Assembly: GCA_026129685.1 (NCBI GenBank)
Contig: JAHCHO010000007.1
Location: 1 to 64,000 of the forward strand
DNA length: 64,000 nucleotides
Reading direction: 5' to 3'
DNA from: Fimbriimonadaceae bacterium
GTDB lineage: Bacteria > Armatimonadota > Fimbriimonadia > Fimbriimonadales > Fimbriimonadaceae
Each line of letters starts with the position of its first letter. The stretch's first letter is position 1. A program made the position numbers and the translations under genes. The notes beneath the pieces are model-generated. The model had not been told where the DNA came from. It ran no database searches and worked only from the letters and a program-made list of their open reading frames with translations. Below, one piece after another: positions 1 through 7,992 of this stretch.

Positions 1-80
1 CGACCGTAGTGCGTGGCCCCGGGGAGGGTTCCCACGTTTCGCGGGTTCAACGTGTGCTCCATCACGCGCGTGTTGAACAT
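1..80 (-). CDS. NifU/IscU-like Fe-S scaffold protein, N-terminus only
   Basis: Reading leftwards from an ATG at 80 the frame gives about 26 residues before the window ends. They include HTLNPRNVGTLPGATHYG, which matches the start of NifU/IscU scaffold proteins, where an 'H..NPRNVG' block follows an initial helix. The family assembles iron-sulfur clusters on conserved cysteines, which here would lie outside the window. The ATG lies about 110 bases from the end of an insertion sequence, and the transposase frame reads into it without a stop. A SufU-type scaffold lies at the other end of the window, so the organism appears to have two scaffold types. The match rests on a short segment, so the call is tentative. 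Confidence 0.5.
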   Translation of the reverse strand, partial: MFNTRVMEHTLNPRNVGTLPGATHYG

Positions 81-1208
81 TCGGTTCTGTCCCTGTGCGT
101 CGCTCGAAAGAAACGGGTCGGAAGCCGGTTCCTGTCGCGAGCACACCAATGATACGACGGCTTTCGCCGAACGACAAGGACTTGTATTAGTTACATACAT
201 ATTGGACTTTTGGAGATGTTTAACGACTACAGCCATGGGGGACTGGTATTTTAGGGCTTGGTGGGGTCTCTCTGTGTTGTAGAAGAGGAGATATGTGATG
301 AGTTTGTTGTTGAAGGTTGGTAAGTTGGGTAGGTCTTGGGTGTTCGCGTCAACGAACTCTTCTTGGAGCGTTCTGTTGAATCTTTCGATATGGGCATTTT
401 GTTTTGGACTTCTGGGATAGCTGAAGAAGTGAACGATTCCTCTTTTCTCTAACTCTTTGTCGAACTGTCCCAGGAACTCACTTCCGTTGTCTGTTTGTAC
501 GGCTCTGATGAGGTACGGAGTGACTTGATGGAGATCTTGGAAGAACTTGGCGGCGCTTCTTGATGAGTGGCTTTTGTAGGTTTCTGCAAAGGCGAACTTT
601 GTAACTGGGTCGATGGCGGTAAGGATATATCTCTTGACGCCGTGGTCGAATCGAACAACTGTATCGATTCGCATGAGATCACCGGCTTGTTGTATGGGGT
701 ATCCGAAGACTCGTTGTTTGTCTGGTCTAATTGATTTGTTTTTTCTTCGTTCGCCTAGATATAAAAACCAGTTGTTACGCCTAATGAGTTTGCCAACGGC
801 GCTGGGTGAGAGCAGCTGGATGTTCGGATTCTTGCTTCTTTCGGCTTTTAGTAATCGAGCGATCTTTTCTTTGCCAAGACGAGGATACTGTTGCCTGAGA
901 TTCTTGATATATATGTAAGTTTCTTCTTCAACCAACATTCTTCGAGCAGTGTGCGGTTTTCTTGAGAGATTGGCAAGTATGTACAGCTTACCGTGAGACG
1001 CCTTAAGTTTTTGTTTCCAAAGAAAGACAGTGGAGCGAGCAACCTTGAAGGCTTTTCGAGTTGCCTTCTCTCCGAACTCGTCATAGAACTTAATTACTTC
1101 TAGCCTCAACTCAATCTCAGGATGGTCCTTAAGAAGACAAATATTAGACATACATTTCATGAAGAGACCGTACCCTTTAATCCAGCGGCCGACAAACTCA
1201 ACCCTCAT
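81..1208 (-). CDS. IS481/IS3-like integrase-core transposase, no own stop codon
   Basis: Translating the minus strand from ATG 1208 (GAGGAGG three bases upstream) gives an N-terminal helix-turn-helix region (about residues 40-70, '...ARSTVFLWKQKL...') followed by an rve integrase core. The DDE triad is visible: D in 'MRIDTVV' (about residue 180), D in 'VQTDNGSEF' (about 250) and E in 'NAHIERFNRTL' (about 285), followed by the family hallmark 'YNTERPHQAL'. The product should cut and join the ends of its own element. The frame has no stop at the element end. It continues through about 110 bases of higher-GC flank and enters the NifU-like gene in frame, with no stop before the window edge. The end given here is therefore the base before that ATG, not a real stop. 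Confidence 0.75.
197..208 (+). repeat. left terminal inverted repeat of the IS
   Basis: ACATATTGGACT here is the exact reverse complement of 1233-1244. The repeat lies inside the 3' coding part of the transposase frame. Confidence 0.7.
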
Positions 1209-1232
1209 CGACCTCCTCAACAACCCTTAGTG

Positions 1233-1244
1233 AGTCCAATATGT
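1233..1244 (-). repeat. right terminal inverted repeat of the IS
   Basis: AGTCCAATATGT is the exact reverse complement of 197-208 and lies 25 bases upstream of the transposase start. Confidence 0.7.
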
Positions 1245-1513
1245 TTCGGAACTTTTGCAGGACTTCTTGTTATGAGATTTGAAAAAGTCGCGAGCCATCG
1301 CCTGACGCACGGTTCGCGTTTCGCGAGAAACTTCACCCTAAACAATACATGACACGCTAGAAGGGCGGTTCCTTCGCGCTTTCTTCGGGAGTTTTCCACC
1401 GCTTCCTTCGTTTGCGCCGGCGCGCCGGTTCCTCGCTTCCTTTTCCCTACTTTGCGAGGATGGTCTCCCACGGGTCTTCGCCCGTGAGTCCACGCCTAAC
1501 AAGGAGGCCAAGA

Positions 1514-2398
1514 ATGGCCGCGCACCTTTCCGCGACATCCCCCGACGGTTCGGTCTACGAACGCGTCGCCGCCCGAATGATCGAGGCGCTCTCCCGGGGG
1601 GTCGCCCCCTGGCGAAAGCCCTGGACCGACCCCGCCCCCCGCAACGCCGTCACCGAGCGACTGTACCGGGGGATCAACCTGCTCCTGCTCTCCATGTCCG
1701 GATACCGGGACCACCGCTGGCTCACCTTCCGCCAGGCCCTCGACCTCGGGGGCGCCGTGCGAAAGGGAGAGAAGAGCTCGCTCGTGGTCTTCTGGAAGCT
1801 CTGGGACCGGGAGACCGAGGACGAGGCGTCCGGCGAGGTTCGTCGCCGCGAGATCCCCGTCCTGCGCCACCACCCGGTCTTCAACGTCGAGCAGTGCGAC
1901 CGACTGGACCTGCCCGCCGTTGATCGCCCGCTTCCGGCGGGCGAAGAGCGGCACCGCGCCGCCGAGACGGTGGTCGCCTCGATGCCGGACCCGCCCGCGA
2001 TCCGTTTCGGCGCCGATCGCGCCTGGTACCGACCGCCGTCCGATTTGGTGGGAATCCCCCACGAGGAGGCGTTCGAGTCCCTCGACGCGCGCTACGCCAC
2101 GCTCTACCACGAGCTGGCCCACGCGACCGGGCACGAGAGACGCCTGAACCGACCGGCGGTGACCCGACGCGCCGAGTTCGGCTCGTGCGACTACGGCCGG
2201 GAGGAGCTGGTGGCCGAACTCGCCTCCGCCTTCCTCTGCGCCGCCGTCGGCCTCGACAACTCCCTTCAGGACAACGCCGCCGCCTACGTCGGAAGCTGGT
2301 TGGAGGCGATCCGAGAGGATCCCAGGGCGGTGGTGGTCGCATCGGGCCAGGCCCAGCGCGCCGCCGACCGAATCCTGGGCGTCCCCGACGCTCGCTGA
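1514..2398 (+). CDS. ArdC-type antirestriction protein / zincin metallopeptidase
   Basis: This 294-residue protein has the two-part layout of ArdC. The N-terminal ssDNA-binding ArdC-N domain covers about residues 10-110 (YERVAARMIEALSRGVAPWR, then the 'YRGINLLLL' block and 'GGAVRKGEKS'). A C-terminal zincin domain carries HELAHATGH with a downstream acidic 'EELVAE' segment. Known relatives protect incoming plasmids or integrative elements from restriction. The start was chosen for the strong AAGGAGG at 1501-1507; an in-frame start 102 bases upstream has no such site. A hairpin terminator follows directly. Its position beside an IS and a SLOG-like gene supports a mobile-island origin. Confidence 0.8.
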   Translation: MAAHLSATSPDGSVYERVAARMIEALSRGVAPWRKPWTDPAPRNAVTERLYRGINLLLLSMSGYRDHRWLTFRQALDLGGAVRKGEKSSLVVFWKLWDRETEDEASGEVRRREIPVLRHHPVFNVEQCDRLDLPAVDRPLPAGEERHRAAETVVASMPDPPAIRFGADRAWYRPPSDLVGIPHEEAFESLDARYATLYHELAHATGHERRLNRPAVTRRAEFGSCDYGREELVAELASAFLCAAVGLDNSLQDNAAAYVGSWLEAIREDPRAVVVASGQAQRAADRILGVPDAR

Positions 2399-2401
2399 CG
2401 C

Positions 2402-2440
2402 TCCGCCCTCGCCCGTTACGGGCGGGGGCTTTCACCGTAC
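2402..2440 (+). terminator. intrinsic terminator after the ArdC gene
   Basis: A GC-rich inverted repeat (CGCCCG-TTA-CGGGCG core with CCCT/GGGG flanks, about 2406-2430) is followed by a short T-containing run just past the ArdC stop codon. Confidence 0.5.
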
Positions 2441-2543
2441 CGACCCGAGTTGCGCGGACGGCTCGGTTCCTGGCGCTTCCGAACGGACCGACCTAGCCTA
2501 GGGGCGGAGGGGGCTCCAGAACTCCCCTCCGGGAGGTCCCCAA

Positions 2544-3071
2544 ATGTCCACCGAGCTCGCGACCGCTCCGTGCGAAGGCGAACCCGCCATCGCGCCCGAC
2601 CTGTGCTTCCAGCCCTTTCTTCACGAGGTCTCGGGTCTCTGGCTCTACGGCAACGTTCGCCTGCTGTCGAGCGGGCTCGGAACGTCTCCGAGCGCCCGTG
2701 GCCCCTCGTCCTGGGACCGAGCCAACCTCGCTCGCGTCCAGATGGAGGCCGAGATTCTCGTCCTCTCCGGCGGCATCCTCGTGTGCGGCTGTCACAACGA
2801 CGCCCACCGGCTCTCCGCCGTCGTGCCCCTGCGGTACGGCGCGCCCCGCGTTCTCGTCCTGTCGGGGGGCTTTCGTTACCACCTGGGGCCGGAACTCGAT
2901 CGGGAGCCGTTCGCGATCGCCGCGCTTTGGAGGTATCGTTTCGATCCGACGACGGATCTGGCGGTCTCTCGGCGCGCGCCCGACAAGCCGCCCACCTTCG
3001 CCCGCCACAATCCGACGGTGGACCGACTGATCGTCAGGATCGCCTCCGGTTCGCTCGCTACTTTTTTCTGA
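2544..3071 (+). CDS. DprA/SLOG-like Rossmann protein
   Basis: A 175-residue protein preceded by GGGAGGT at a good distance. Residues about 65-110 read '...EAEILVLSGG....G..NDAHRLSAVVPLRYGAPRVLVLSGGF', which resembles the SLOG fold of DprA: an 'SGG' nucleotide loop, a conserved 'D-A-H', then a strand ending in 'VLSGG'. The following 'ALWRYRFDP' and 'SRRAPDK' resemble the later part of small DprA-like proteins on mobile elements. SLOG proteins bind nucleotides or ssDNA. The combination with ArdC suggests an entry or anti-defence role for an integrative element. The family assignment is by eye and moderate. A hypothetical protein of other fold remains possible. Confidence 0.5.
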   Translation: MSTELATAPCEGEPAIAPDLCFQPFLHEVSGLWLYGNVRLLSSGLGTSPSARGPSSWDRANLARVQMEAEILVLSGGILVCGCHNDAHRLSAVVPLRYGAPRVLVLSGGFRYHLGPELDREPFAIAALWRYRFDPTTDLAVSRRAPDKPPTFARHNPTVDRLIVRIASGSLATFF

Positions 3072-3081
3072 CGAGGCACGA

Positions 3082-3120
3082 CCCGCCCCGTCTCTCCCGG
3101 AAAAGGGGAGGGCGGGGCTC
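3082..3120. terminator. bidirectional terminator hairpin
   Basis: CCCGCCC (3082-3088) pairs with GGGCGGG (3110-3116), with further pairing inside. It lies between the convergent genes ending at 3071 (+) and 3124 (-), flanked by TTTTTT on one side and CTCTTTCT on the other. Confidence 0.65.
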
Positions 3121-3123
3121 TTT

Positions 3124-3396
3124 CTACGGGTAGGTTTGTGCGAAAAGCAGAACCGCGACGAGCGCGAGCAGCGCGAGGATCGGCAGCAGGTTCCTCTTGG
3201 TCTCCTCCCAGGCTCGCTGACGGTCCATCTCCCGGGCGCACAGCGGGCAGACGATCCGCATGCCGTAGTGGACGTTCAGCGAGTCCACGCTCTTGCGGGG
3301 GTACTTTCGCCTCACCCACTCGCCCGTCTTGATCCTTCGGCGACGCCGAAGAGAGACCTCCGGCAGACGCCTGCCGCAACGATAACAGTTGGACAT
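3124..3396 (-). CDS. small zinc-ribbon membrane protein
   Basis: This 90-residue protein starts with a CxxC knuckle (MSNCYRCGRR, residues 4-7), has a second knuckle CPLC at about residues 50-53, a very basic segment between them, and one predicted C-terminal membrane helix (about residues 68-86, 'LLPILALLALVAVLLF'). It is therefore probably a tail-anchored zinc-ribbon protein with its ribbon in the cytoplasm. No enzyme motif is visible and the role is unknown. It converges on the SLOG-like gene across a shared terminator. No clear ribosome-binding site precedes the ATG, which lowers confidence in the exact start. Confidence 0.6.
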   Translation of the reverse strand: MSNCYRCGRRLPEVSLRRRRRIKTGEWVRRKYPRKSVDSLNVHYGMRIVCPLCAREMDRQRAWEETKRNLLPILALLALVAVLLFAQTYP

Positions 3397-3589
3397 AGTC
3401 CATACGTCGCGGTTTCTCGCGCCTTGCGCAACTCTTTGGTCTGTGGGAGCAATCGACCGTCAGATGGCAACGCACCGCACGATGGTTTGGCGCCCCATGC
3501 GTCAAGGTTAGCCAGGCTTCTTACCAAAAGACCAAAGATGCCCTGATAGCAGCTCGCTCCGCTCCAAGAGGGTCATCCCAAGGTCCAGT

Positions 3590-3741
3590 GGTGCCTCGTC
3601 TCCCGGCTTCGCGCCGAGGGTCTTGGCGCCGAAGTTTTTCACAACCTGGCGGACGCCCAGATCAAGCTGCGCGTGTACCGTCGCTACAACAATGAGGTCC
3701 GTCCACACTCCGCGTTGGGCTATCGCCCGTCGTCGTCGCCC
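3590..3741 (+). pseudogene. IS3-family transposase (OrfB) C-terminal remnant
   Basis: The frame through 3641-3741 reads 'EVFHNLADAQIKLRVYRRYN' and then 'NEVRPHSALGYRPS', the standard C-terminal end of IS3-family OrfB. The catalytic core and any start are missing. It marks the downstream (left) border of the five-gene operon that ends at 3781. Confidence 0.7.
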
Positions 3742-3780
3742 TCTCAACATCAAGCTGGAGAGACTGCGGTTGAAACGTCT

Positions 3781-4953
3781 TCATCGCATGGGCCGGTTAC
3801 TTCGGCATCGGCTTTGGCAACCGCCCGCCGTCAGCGCGACCGAAGGATCACCTTTCCCGCACCGCCATACGGGAGGGACTGCAATCAAGACGTCTTCACC
3901 GGACGGAGCGGGCCAGGACCCCGGGCTGTTCCACCTTCCCTCATCCTGGTCGACGGTCAGCAACAGTGAGGCTGTTGATTCGTTGGCTCCCTTGATAGTT
4001 GCTTTAGCGGAATTGCGCACTTGCGTAGAGCTCGCTGCGTACATCATGCCCCGCGCGCCCTCAAAACCACAGTTGAGCGAGGCAAGGACTTGACCGAACT
4101 TCAGTCCGTCTGCGACGACTTCTGGATGATCTGCGAGCTGTTCGCAAGGCATCCCCAGGTCCATCAACACATCAATCAGCCCGGCGCTGCACCAGTCGCC
4201 GCTACCGGAGGCATCAAGAAGTCTCGGCGCGGAGTATGCGGGAAAGTCCCTCCACGAACTCCGACTAACGCCAGCACAGAACCGCATCCTAAGCCCGCTT
4301 GCTCCGAGTGTTTCTATCTCGATGGGCACTCTATGCTTCTCGACTATATGACCGATACCCCTAAGCCTCTCCTTGGAGTACTTCACTACGTGGGCCGTTT
4401 GGAGACCCTCGCGAAACAACTGTTCGTCCCCGATCCCCGAGGGTTCAAAAAAGACGAGCGCGCCGCGCGCGCGACTCCTCTTGGCGAGCATAAGGGTTCC
4501 AGGAGATGCCCGGTCGAGGTAGAACACCGAATGCTGGGGGAGACTCGCGGCAATGGATGCTGCCTCACTTGCTCGGACGGGCCTGTACGCCGGGAACGAG
4601 GCGCCGCAGACTGGGCAGACGCGTGAGAAGCGGTGGCGCGGGCGCGCTTTCGAATCAAGGTAATTCTCCTGAACGATGATCGGTGTGCCTATTCCAGGCT
4701 CAACATGGAGCAGCTCCGTTCTCACACCCCATGCCGCGAGGTCGGCAAGAAGCTCACTTCCTGGCTGATCATTGCCGATGCGTCCCACGGCGCTCGCAGC
4801 CCAGCCGAAGTAAGCCAGAATCGCAAGCACGTTCCCGCACGAGCCTCCAGCGAAACGCCTCTCGGTCGCGCCAGTTCCGACCGTGTTTCGCACCACGTCG
4901 AGGACGATGAACCCGGTGCCGACACAACTGTGCTGTTGGGCCTCACACGGCAT
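3781..4953 (-). CDS. PfkB-family carbohydrate/nucleoside kinase
   Basis: This 390-residue protein is the fifth and last gene of the island operon. It shows a PfkB layout: a 'GTGFIVLDVV' first strand, the glycine-rich substrate-side signature 'FAGGSCGNVLAILAYFG' (residues 34-50), and the ATP/anion-hole signature DASGSGDWCSAG (247-258) with catalytic Asp253. The family phosphorylates sugars, nucleosides or related metabolites, but the substrate cannot be read from sequence. A CPVCG segment (113-117) is an uncommon insertion. The start at 4953 overlaps the upstream stop by 11 bases. About 85 residues after the kinase domain are low in family-like features and run toward the IS3 remnant, so the natural C-terminus may have been replaced. 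Confidence 0.75.
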   Translation of the reverse strand: MPCEAQQHSCVGTGFIVLDVVRNTVGTGATERRFAGGSCGNVLAILAYFGWAASAVGRIGNDQPGSELLADLAAWGVRTELLHVEPGIGTPIIVQENYLDSKARPRHRFSRVCPVCGASFPAYRPVRASEAASIAASLPQHSVFYLDRASPGTLMLAKRSRARGALVFFEPSGIGDEQLFREGLQTAHVVKYSKERLRGIGHIVEKHRVPIEIETLGASGLRMRFCAGVSRSSWRDFPAYSAPRLLDASGSGDWCSAGLIDVLMDLGMPCEQLADHPEVVADGLKFGQVLASLNCGFEGARGMMYAASSTQVRNSAKATIKGANESTASLLLTVDQDEGRWNSPGSWPAPSGEDVLIAVPPVWRCGKGDPSVALTAGGCQSRCRSNRPMR

Positions 4954-6076
4954 AGCATTCTCCAGAGAGCCACATCGTGAACAGCGTCGGCGGCGTGGCG
5001 GCGCTTGTCGACTCGACGCGGTATCCCTGCGACTCGACGTGGGCAACGCCCACCGTCACCTTCGGATCTCGTCGACCTAACTCGTACGCCGCGAGGAGTA
5101 CGCCCATCGATGCCAGCTTCGAGGACATTGCAGATAGCGCGACTTTGCAGCCACCCAGTGGCTTGAGCGCGCGGTCGTAGTGAAGGATGGACCTCATGAG
5201 CTGGCGGAACACCTCGAAGGGGTTGGACTCGGCGGCGTAGATGATATTGCGCGGCTCCACACGGAGTTGGTCGAAGAGCAGTTCGCGGTACTCAATCATG
5301 ATGGAGTCTCCCTCGCGAGGGTCCTGCGCTGGCGAGGGGAGCAGCGGACAGATCTCGTCAGGCATGACGAACTGGTTGATCCGCTCCAACTGCGCCTGTT
5401 GGCGCTTCCCCAAGACGGGGATCCAGATTATCGGCTGGCCGCTTGTCGAGTCGCTCTGCATGGTTGCCCCTGCAAACCCGAAGAGGTAGCTCGCGCTCTC
5501 CTCGAGTCCCTCCTCGACGATGGCACCGTCGAGCGCGGGAGAGTGCGAGACTATGACGTGGAGATTGCGCTTCTCGCCGTCCATCGCTTCGCCATCGAAC
5601 AGCGCGAGGAGCTTTGCCAAGAGTGGCATGTAGAGGCTCCTAGGCAACGCGCTGATGTCCACGACGACATCGGTATAGGAACGGAACTCAGCCGACGAAG
5701 CGAACTCCTGGGCGATGCTTCGCGCGCCGACTCTGCGGTTGTCATCGGAGAACATCTTGATGTCCCTGTGCCCGATATTGCCGCGTCCCTGAACCAGTTT
5801 CTCGAGTCGCTCGCCATTCGCCTTGCGCTGGGCCAGATAGGTCTGCGACGGCGACTCCGCGCCCTCATCGAACGCAACTAGAGCGACGTCGCGGGTGCCC
5901 TCTCCACCGAGCTTGAGCACCCGTTCGATACCGTCGCACATCCGCACATCGAAGCCATGCCCGATCACGAAGAGCAGGTCCCTCTTCCGCTCGGCCAAGA
6001 ACAGCTTCCAGAACTGATCAAACCCTTCACCATCGCGAAGGAAGTAGTCTCGCCAGCGCAGCGAGTCGGGGCTCAT
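4943..6076 (-). CDS. unknown Rossmann-like protein of the island operon
   Basis: A 377-residue protein whose ATG overlaps the upstream TGA (ATGA). I do not recognise the family. It has alternating hydrophobic strands and loops suggesting a Rossmann-like alpha/beta fold: RDLLFVIGHGFDVR (about 30-43), 'YTDVVVDISALPRSLYMPLL' (about 130-150), 'LHVIVSHSP', and a late 'KVALSAMSSKLASMGVLLA' block followed by 'VTVGVAHVES'. The repeated pattern of two such lobes resembles ligand-sensing or SIR2/CARF-like Rossmann domains, but no catalytic signature is clear. Tight coupling to the ATPase upstream and kinase downstream implies it works in the same complex or pathway. Confidence 0.65.
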   Translation of the reverse strand: MSPDSLRWRDYFLRDGEGFDQFWKLFLAERKRDLLFVIGHGFDVRMCDGIERVLKLGGEGTRDVALVAFDEGAESPSQTYLAQRKANGERLEKLVQGRGNIGHRDIKMFSDDNRRVGARSIAQEFASSAEFRSYTDVVVDISALPRSLYMPLLAKLLALFDGEAMDGEKRNLHVIVSHSPALDGAIVEEGLEESASYLFGFAGATMQSDSTSGQPIIWIPVLGKRQQAQLERINQFVMPDEICPLLPSPAQDPREGDSIMIEYRELLFDQLRVEPRNIIYAAESNPFEVFRQLMRSILHYDRALKPLGGCKVALSAMSSKLASMGVLLAAYELGRRDPKVTVGVAHVESQGYRVESTSAATPPTLFTMWLSGECYAV

Positions 6077-7992
6077 AGCAGCGTCTCCGACTTCGAGGGT
6101 CGGTAGCCCTTTTCCGCCCAAGTGATGAAGTCGCGGAGCGGCTTCTCGCGGAAGCCACCGAACTGCAGCGGCAGCTCGTACTTCGGACAGAGAAGACGAT
6201 TGAGGTAGAGCACCATGTAGCGGTTGCCCTTAACCTTGTAGTCAACCTCCGCGTGCAGGAGGTTGTGAGCGATCGCCGTTCCGAGCATGGACGCGAATGC
6301 AGCTTTCGGTGGGCTCTTCGCTAGGTGTGCGGGGTCGAGAAGCGACTCTCGCTCCTGCATGAGGATCGCGATGCCAGTGACGCCCGGCGAGTACGGAGCG
6401 TTGGGCTGGTGCGTCACATCGCGACAGAACTGACCAACGGCATCCAGGAAGCGAAGCACGTCTCGGCCATTCCTCGCGCGGCGTGGCAGGTCCTTGACGC
6501 GCGTGTCATATGCGCCTTCGAGAATGCGCTGCTGTCGCTCGGGAGCGAGTCGCGGACTGCGTCCCATCACGGCCGCCGCCAGGGACTCCTCGAAAAGGTC
6601 GCCAGCGAGCCGAATGAACTGCTCCACGTTGAAGGATCCGAGGCTCGCGAGCTTGCTCAGGCCGAAGTAGTAGGGGAAGCCAAACTCCTTGCTCAAGAAC
6701 AGTTCGGCCGCAGCGCGAACGTCGGACTCGTCCTTGTCGTCGAGTTCCTCAGTGCTCAGCGGTTCGAGCAGGAGGTCCATCTGCTTCTTCCCCTGTTGTC
6801 GTGCGATCAGTATCTCAAGCGTGCGCCACTTAATGAGCTGGTGGCGAAGCGTGCCCTCAACGTCCGCGCGCGAAGATACCCAGTCAGCGTACTGAGCCTT
6901 GCTGGCCGCAAGGACTTCGACGCGCTTCCGAACGACATCGAGCGCAGCCTGCGTCTTCTCCTGCCACGCAGGTGCATCAAGGTCAGCCTCGATGGTGGGG
7001 GCGAACGCATCCGGCGCGTTGGCGCCCGCCGACTCGGCGGCCATGCGGGCGCGCCGTTCCGCGATGAGCTTCACAGCAGGTTCGAAGCGTCCCTTCTTCC
7101 ACTCGCGCTCGAGGTTGATCACGAGGTGATCCCGACCGCTCAATGCGCCGGAGGCAAGCAACTCGTCCGTGGAGAGCGCCTCGAACCGTTCGGCCAACCA
7201 GACCGTTGACCGCGCGCGCTGGTCGACGACGACTTCGAGCAACGCCGCTCGCTGCGTCGGTGCGAGCTTCTGCATGTCGTCGAAGGTGATAAGCCACTGC
7301 GTCTCGAACGGCTTCCCGTCGAGTTGGATGCAGTTGGCATCGAGCAGCCGTAGCGAGAGCAGCGCATCGTGCCCCGGGGGACCGGCTCCTTCTGGTGACA
7401 TGAGGGTGTCGATGAGATCGGCGACGCCTTGCTCGATGGTCTCGGCCCATCGCTGGACGGCAACACCGTCGCAAGGAACGGACACTCCCGGAACGTGATC
7501 GTCGGGTGGCGCGACGAGTGTCAGACGCGAGAGGTCGTCGGGGAAGCGAAGACCTCGGGCGATGAGGATCGCGCGAAGCGCACCCAGGATGACGCGGGCA
7601 TCGATCAACGCGAGGAGCAGACGCTTGGCGCGCGCAGGCTTCAGTTCCACATCGGCCAAGGCAGGATACGTTCGTGCGCAGGGCAGCATCACCGAGAGCA
7701 CGTTGACGTCGTGGTCAGAGACGGCGCCCAACCCCTTGAGCTTGCCGAGGAGTTCCTTGACCGCGTCGTTGCCCTTCATCGCAACGAGGTGCTGCAGGAC
7801 CGAGGGCGTGAAGAGCTTGAGGAGCGACGTCTTGCCGCCACCGGGCGCGCTTCGGATGAACAGCGGGCGCCCCGTAAGTGCGTTCTCGGGGAGCAGCTCG
7901 AGTACGCCATATCCGAACAGACGCAGGAAGTCCGCGTCTGAGTCGATGCTCTCGGCGGTCTGTAGACGGAAGGGGTTACGGACGTCCTTCAT
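6073..7992 (-). CDS. AAA+/ORC-CDC6-like P-loop ATPase
   Basis: A 639-residue protein starting by ATGA overlap with the upstream gene. The Walker A loop is IRSAPGGGKTSLLKL (Lys54, Thr55) and the Walker B strand is WLITFDDMQKL (Asp238-Asp239), with a long helical C-terminal half. The unusual P-loop (S-A-P-G-G-G-K-T) and the widely spaced Walker B resemble ORC/CDC6- or STAND-type ATPases recorded in bacterial conflict operons with PRTase-like partners (family knowledge from memory, not searched). It could act as the sensor or switch that drives the neighbouring enzymes. No DNA-binding domain is evident by eye. Confidence 0.75.
   Translation of the reverse strand: MKDVRNPFRLQTAESIDSDADFLRLFGYGVLELLPENALTGRPLFIRSAPGGGKTSLLKLFTPSVLQHLVAMKGNDAVKELLGKLKGLGAVSDHDVNVLSVMLPCARTYPALADVELKPARAKRLLLALIDARVILGALRAILIARGLRFPDDLSRLTLVAPPDDHVPGVSVPCDGVAVQRWAETIEQGVADLIDTLMSPEGAGPPGHDALLSLRLLDANCIQLDGKPFETQWLITFDDMQKLAPTQRAALLEVVVDQRARSTVWLAERFEALSTDELLASGALSGRDHLVINLEREWKKGRFEPAVKLIAERRARMAAESAGANAPDAFAPTIEADLDAPAWQEKTQAALDVVRKRVEVLAASKAQYADWVSSRADVEGTLRHQLIKWRTLEILIARQQGKKQMDLLLEPLSTEELDDKDESDVRAAAELFLSKEFGFPYYFGLSKLASLGSFNVEQFIRLAGDLFEESLAAAVMGRSPRLAPERQQRILEGAYDTRVKDLPRRARNGRDVLRFLDAVGQFCRDVTHQPNAPYSPGVTGIAILMQERESLLDPAHLAKSPPKAAFASMLGTAIAHNLLHAEVDYKVKGNRYMVLYLNRLLCPKYELPLQFGGFREKPLRDFITWAEKGYRPSKSETLL

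Larger units (their letters stand above)
189..1253 (-). mobile_element. low-GC insertion sequence (DDE/rve transposase)
   Basis: This segment is clearly poorer in GC than its surroundings and encodes one integrase-core transposase on the minus strand. It is bounded by a perfect 12-bp inverted repeat, ACATATTGGACT (197-208 and 1233-1244 reversed). An imperfect outer extension (AGTTAC.. against AGTTCC..) suggests termini near 189 and 1253. I found no convincing target-site duplication. Base composition unlike the neighbours suggests recent arrival. The exact ends are inferred. Confidence 0.7.
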
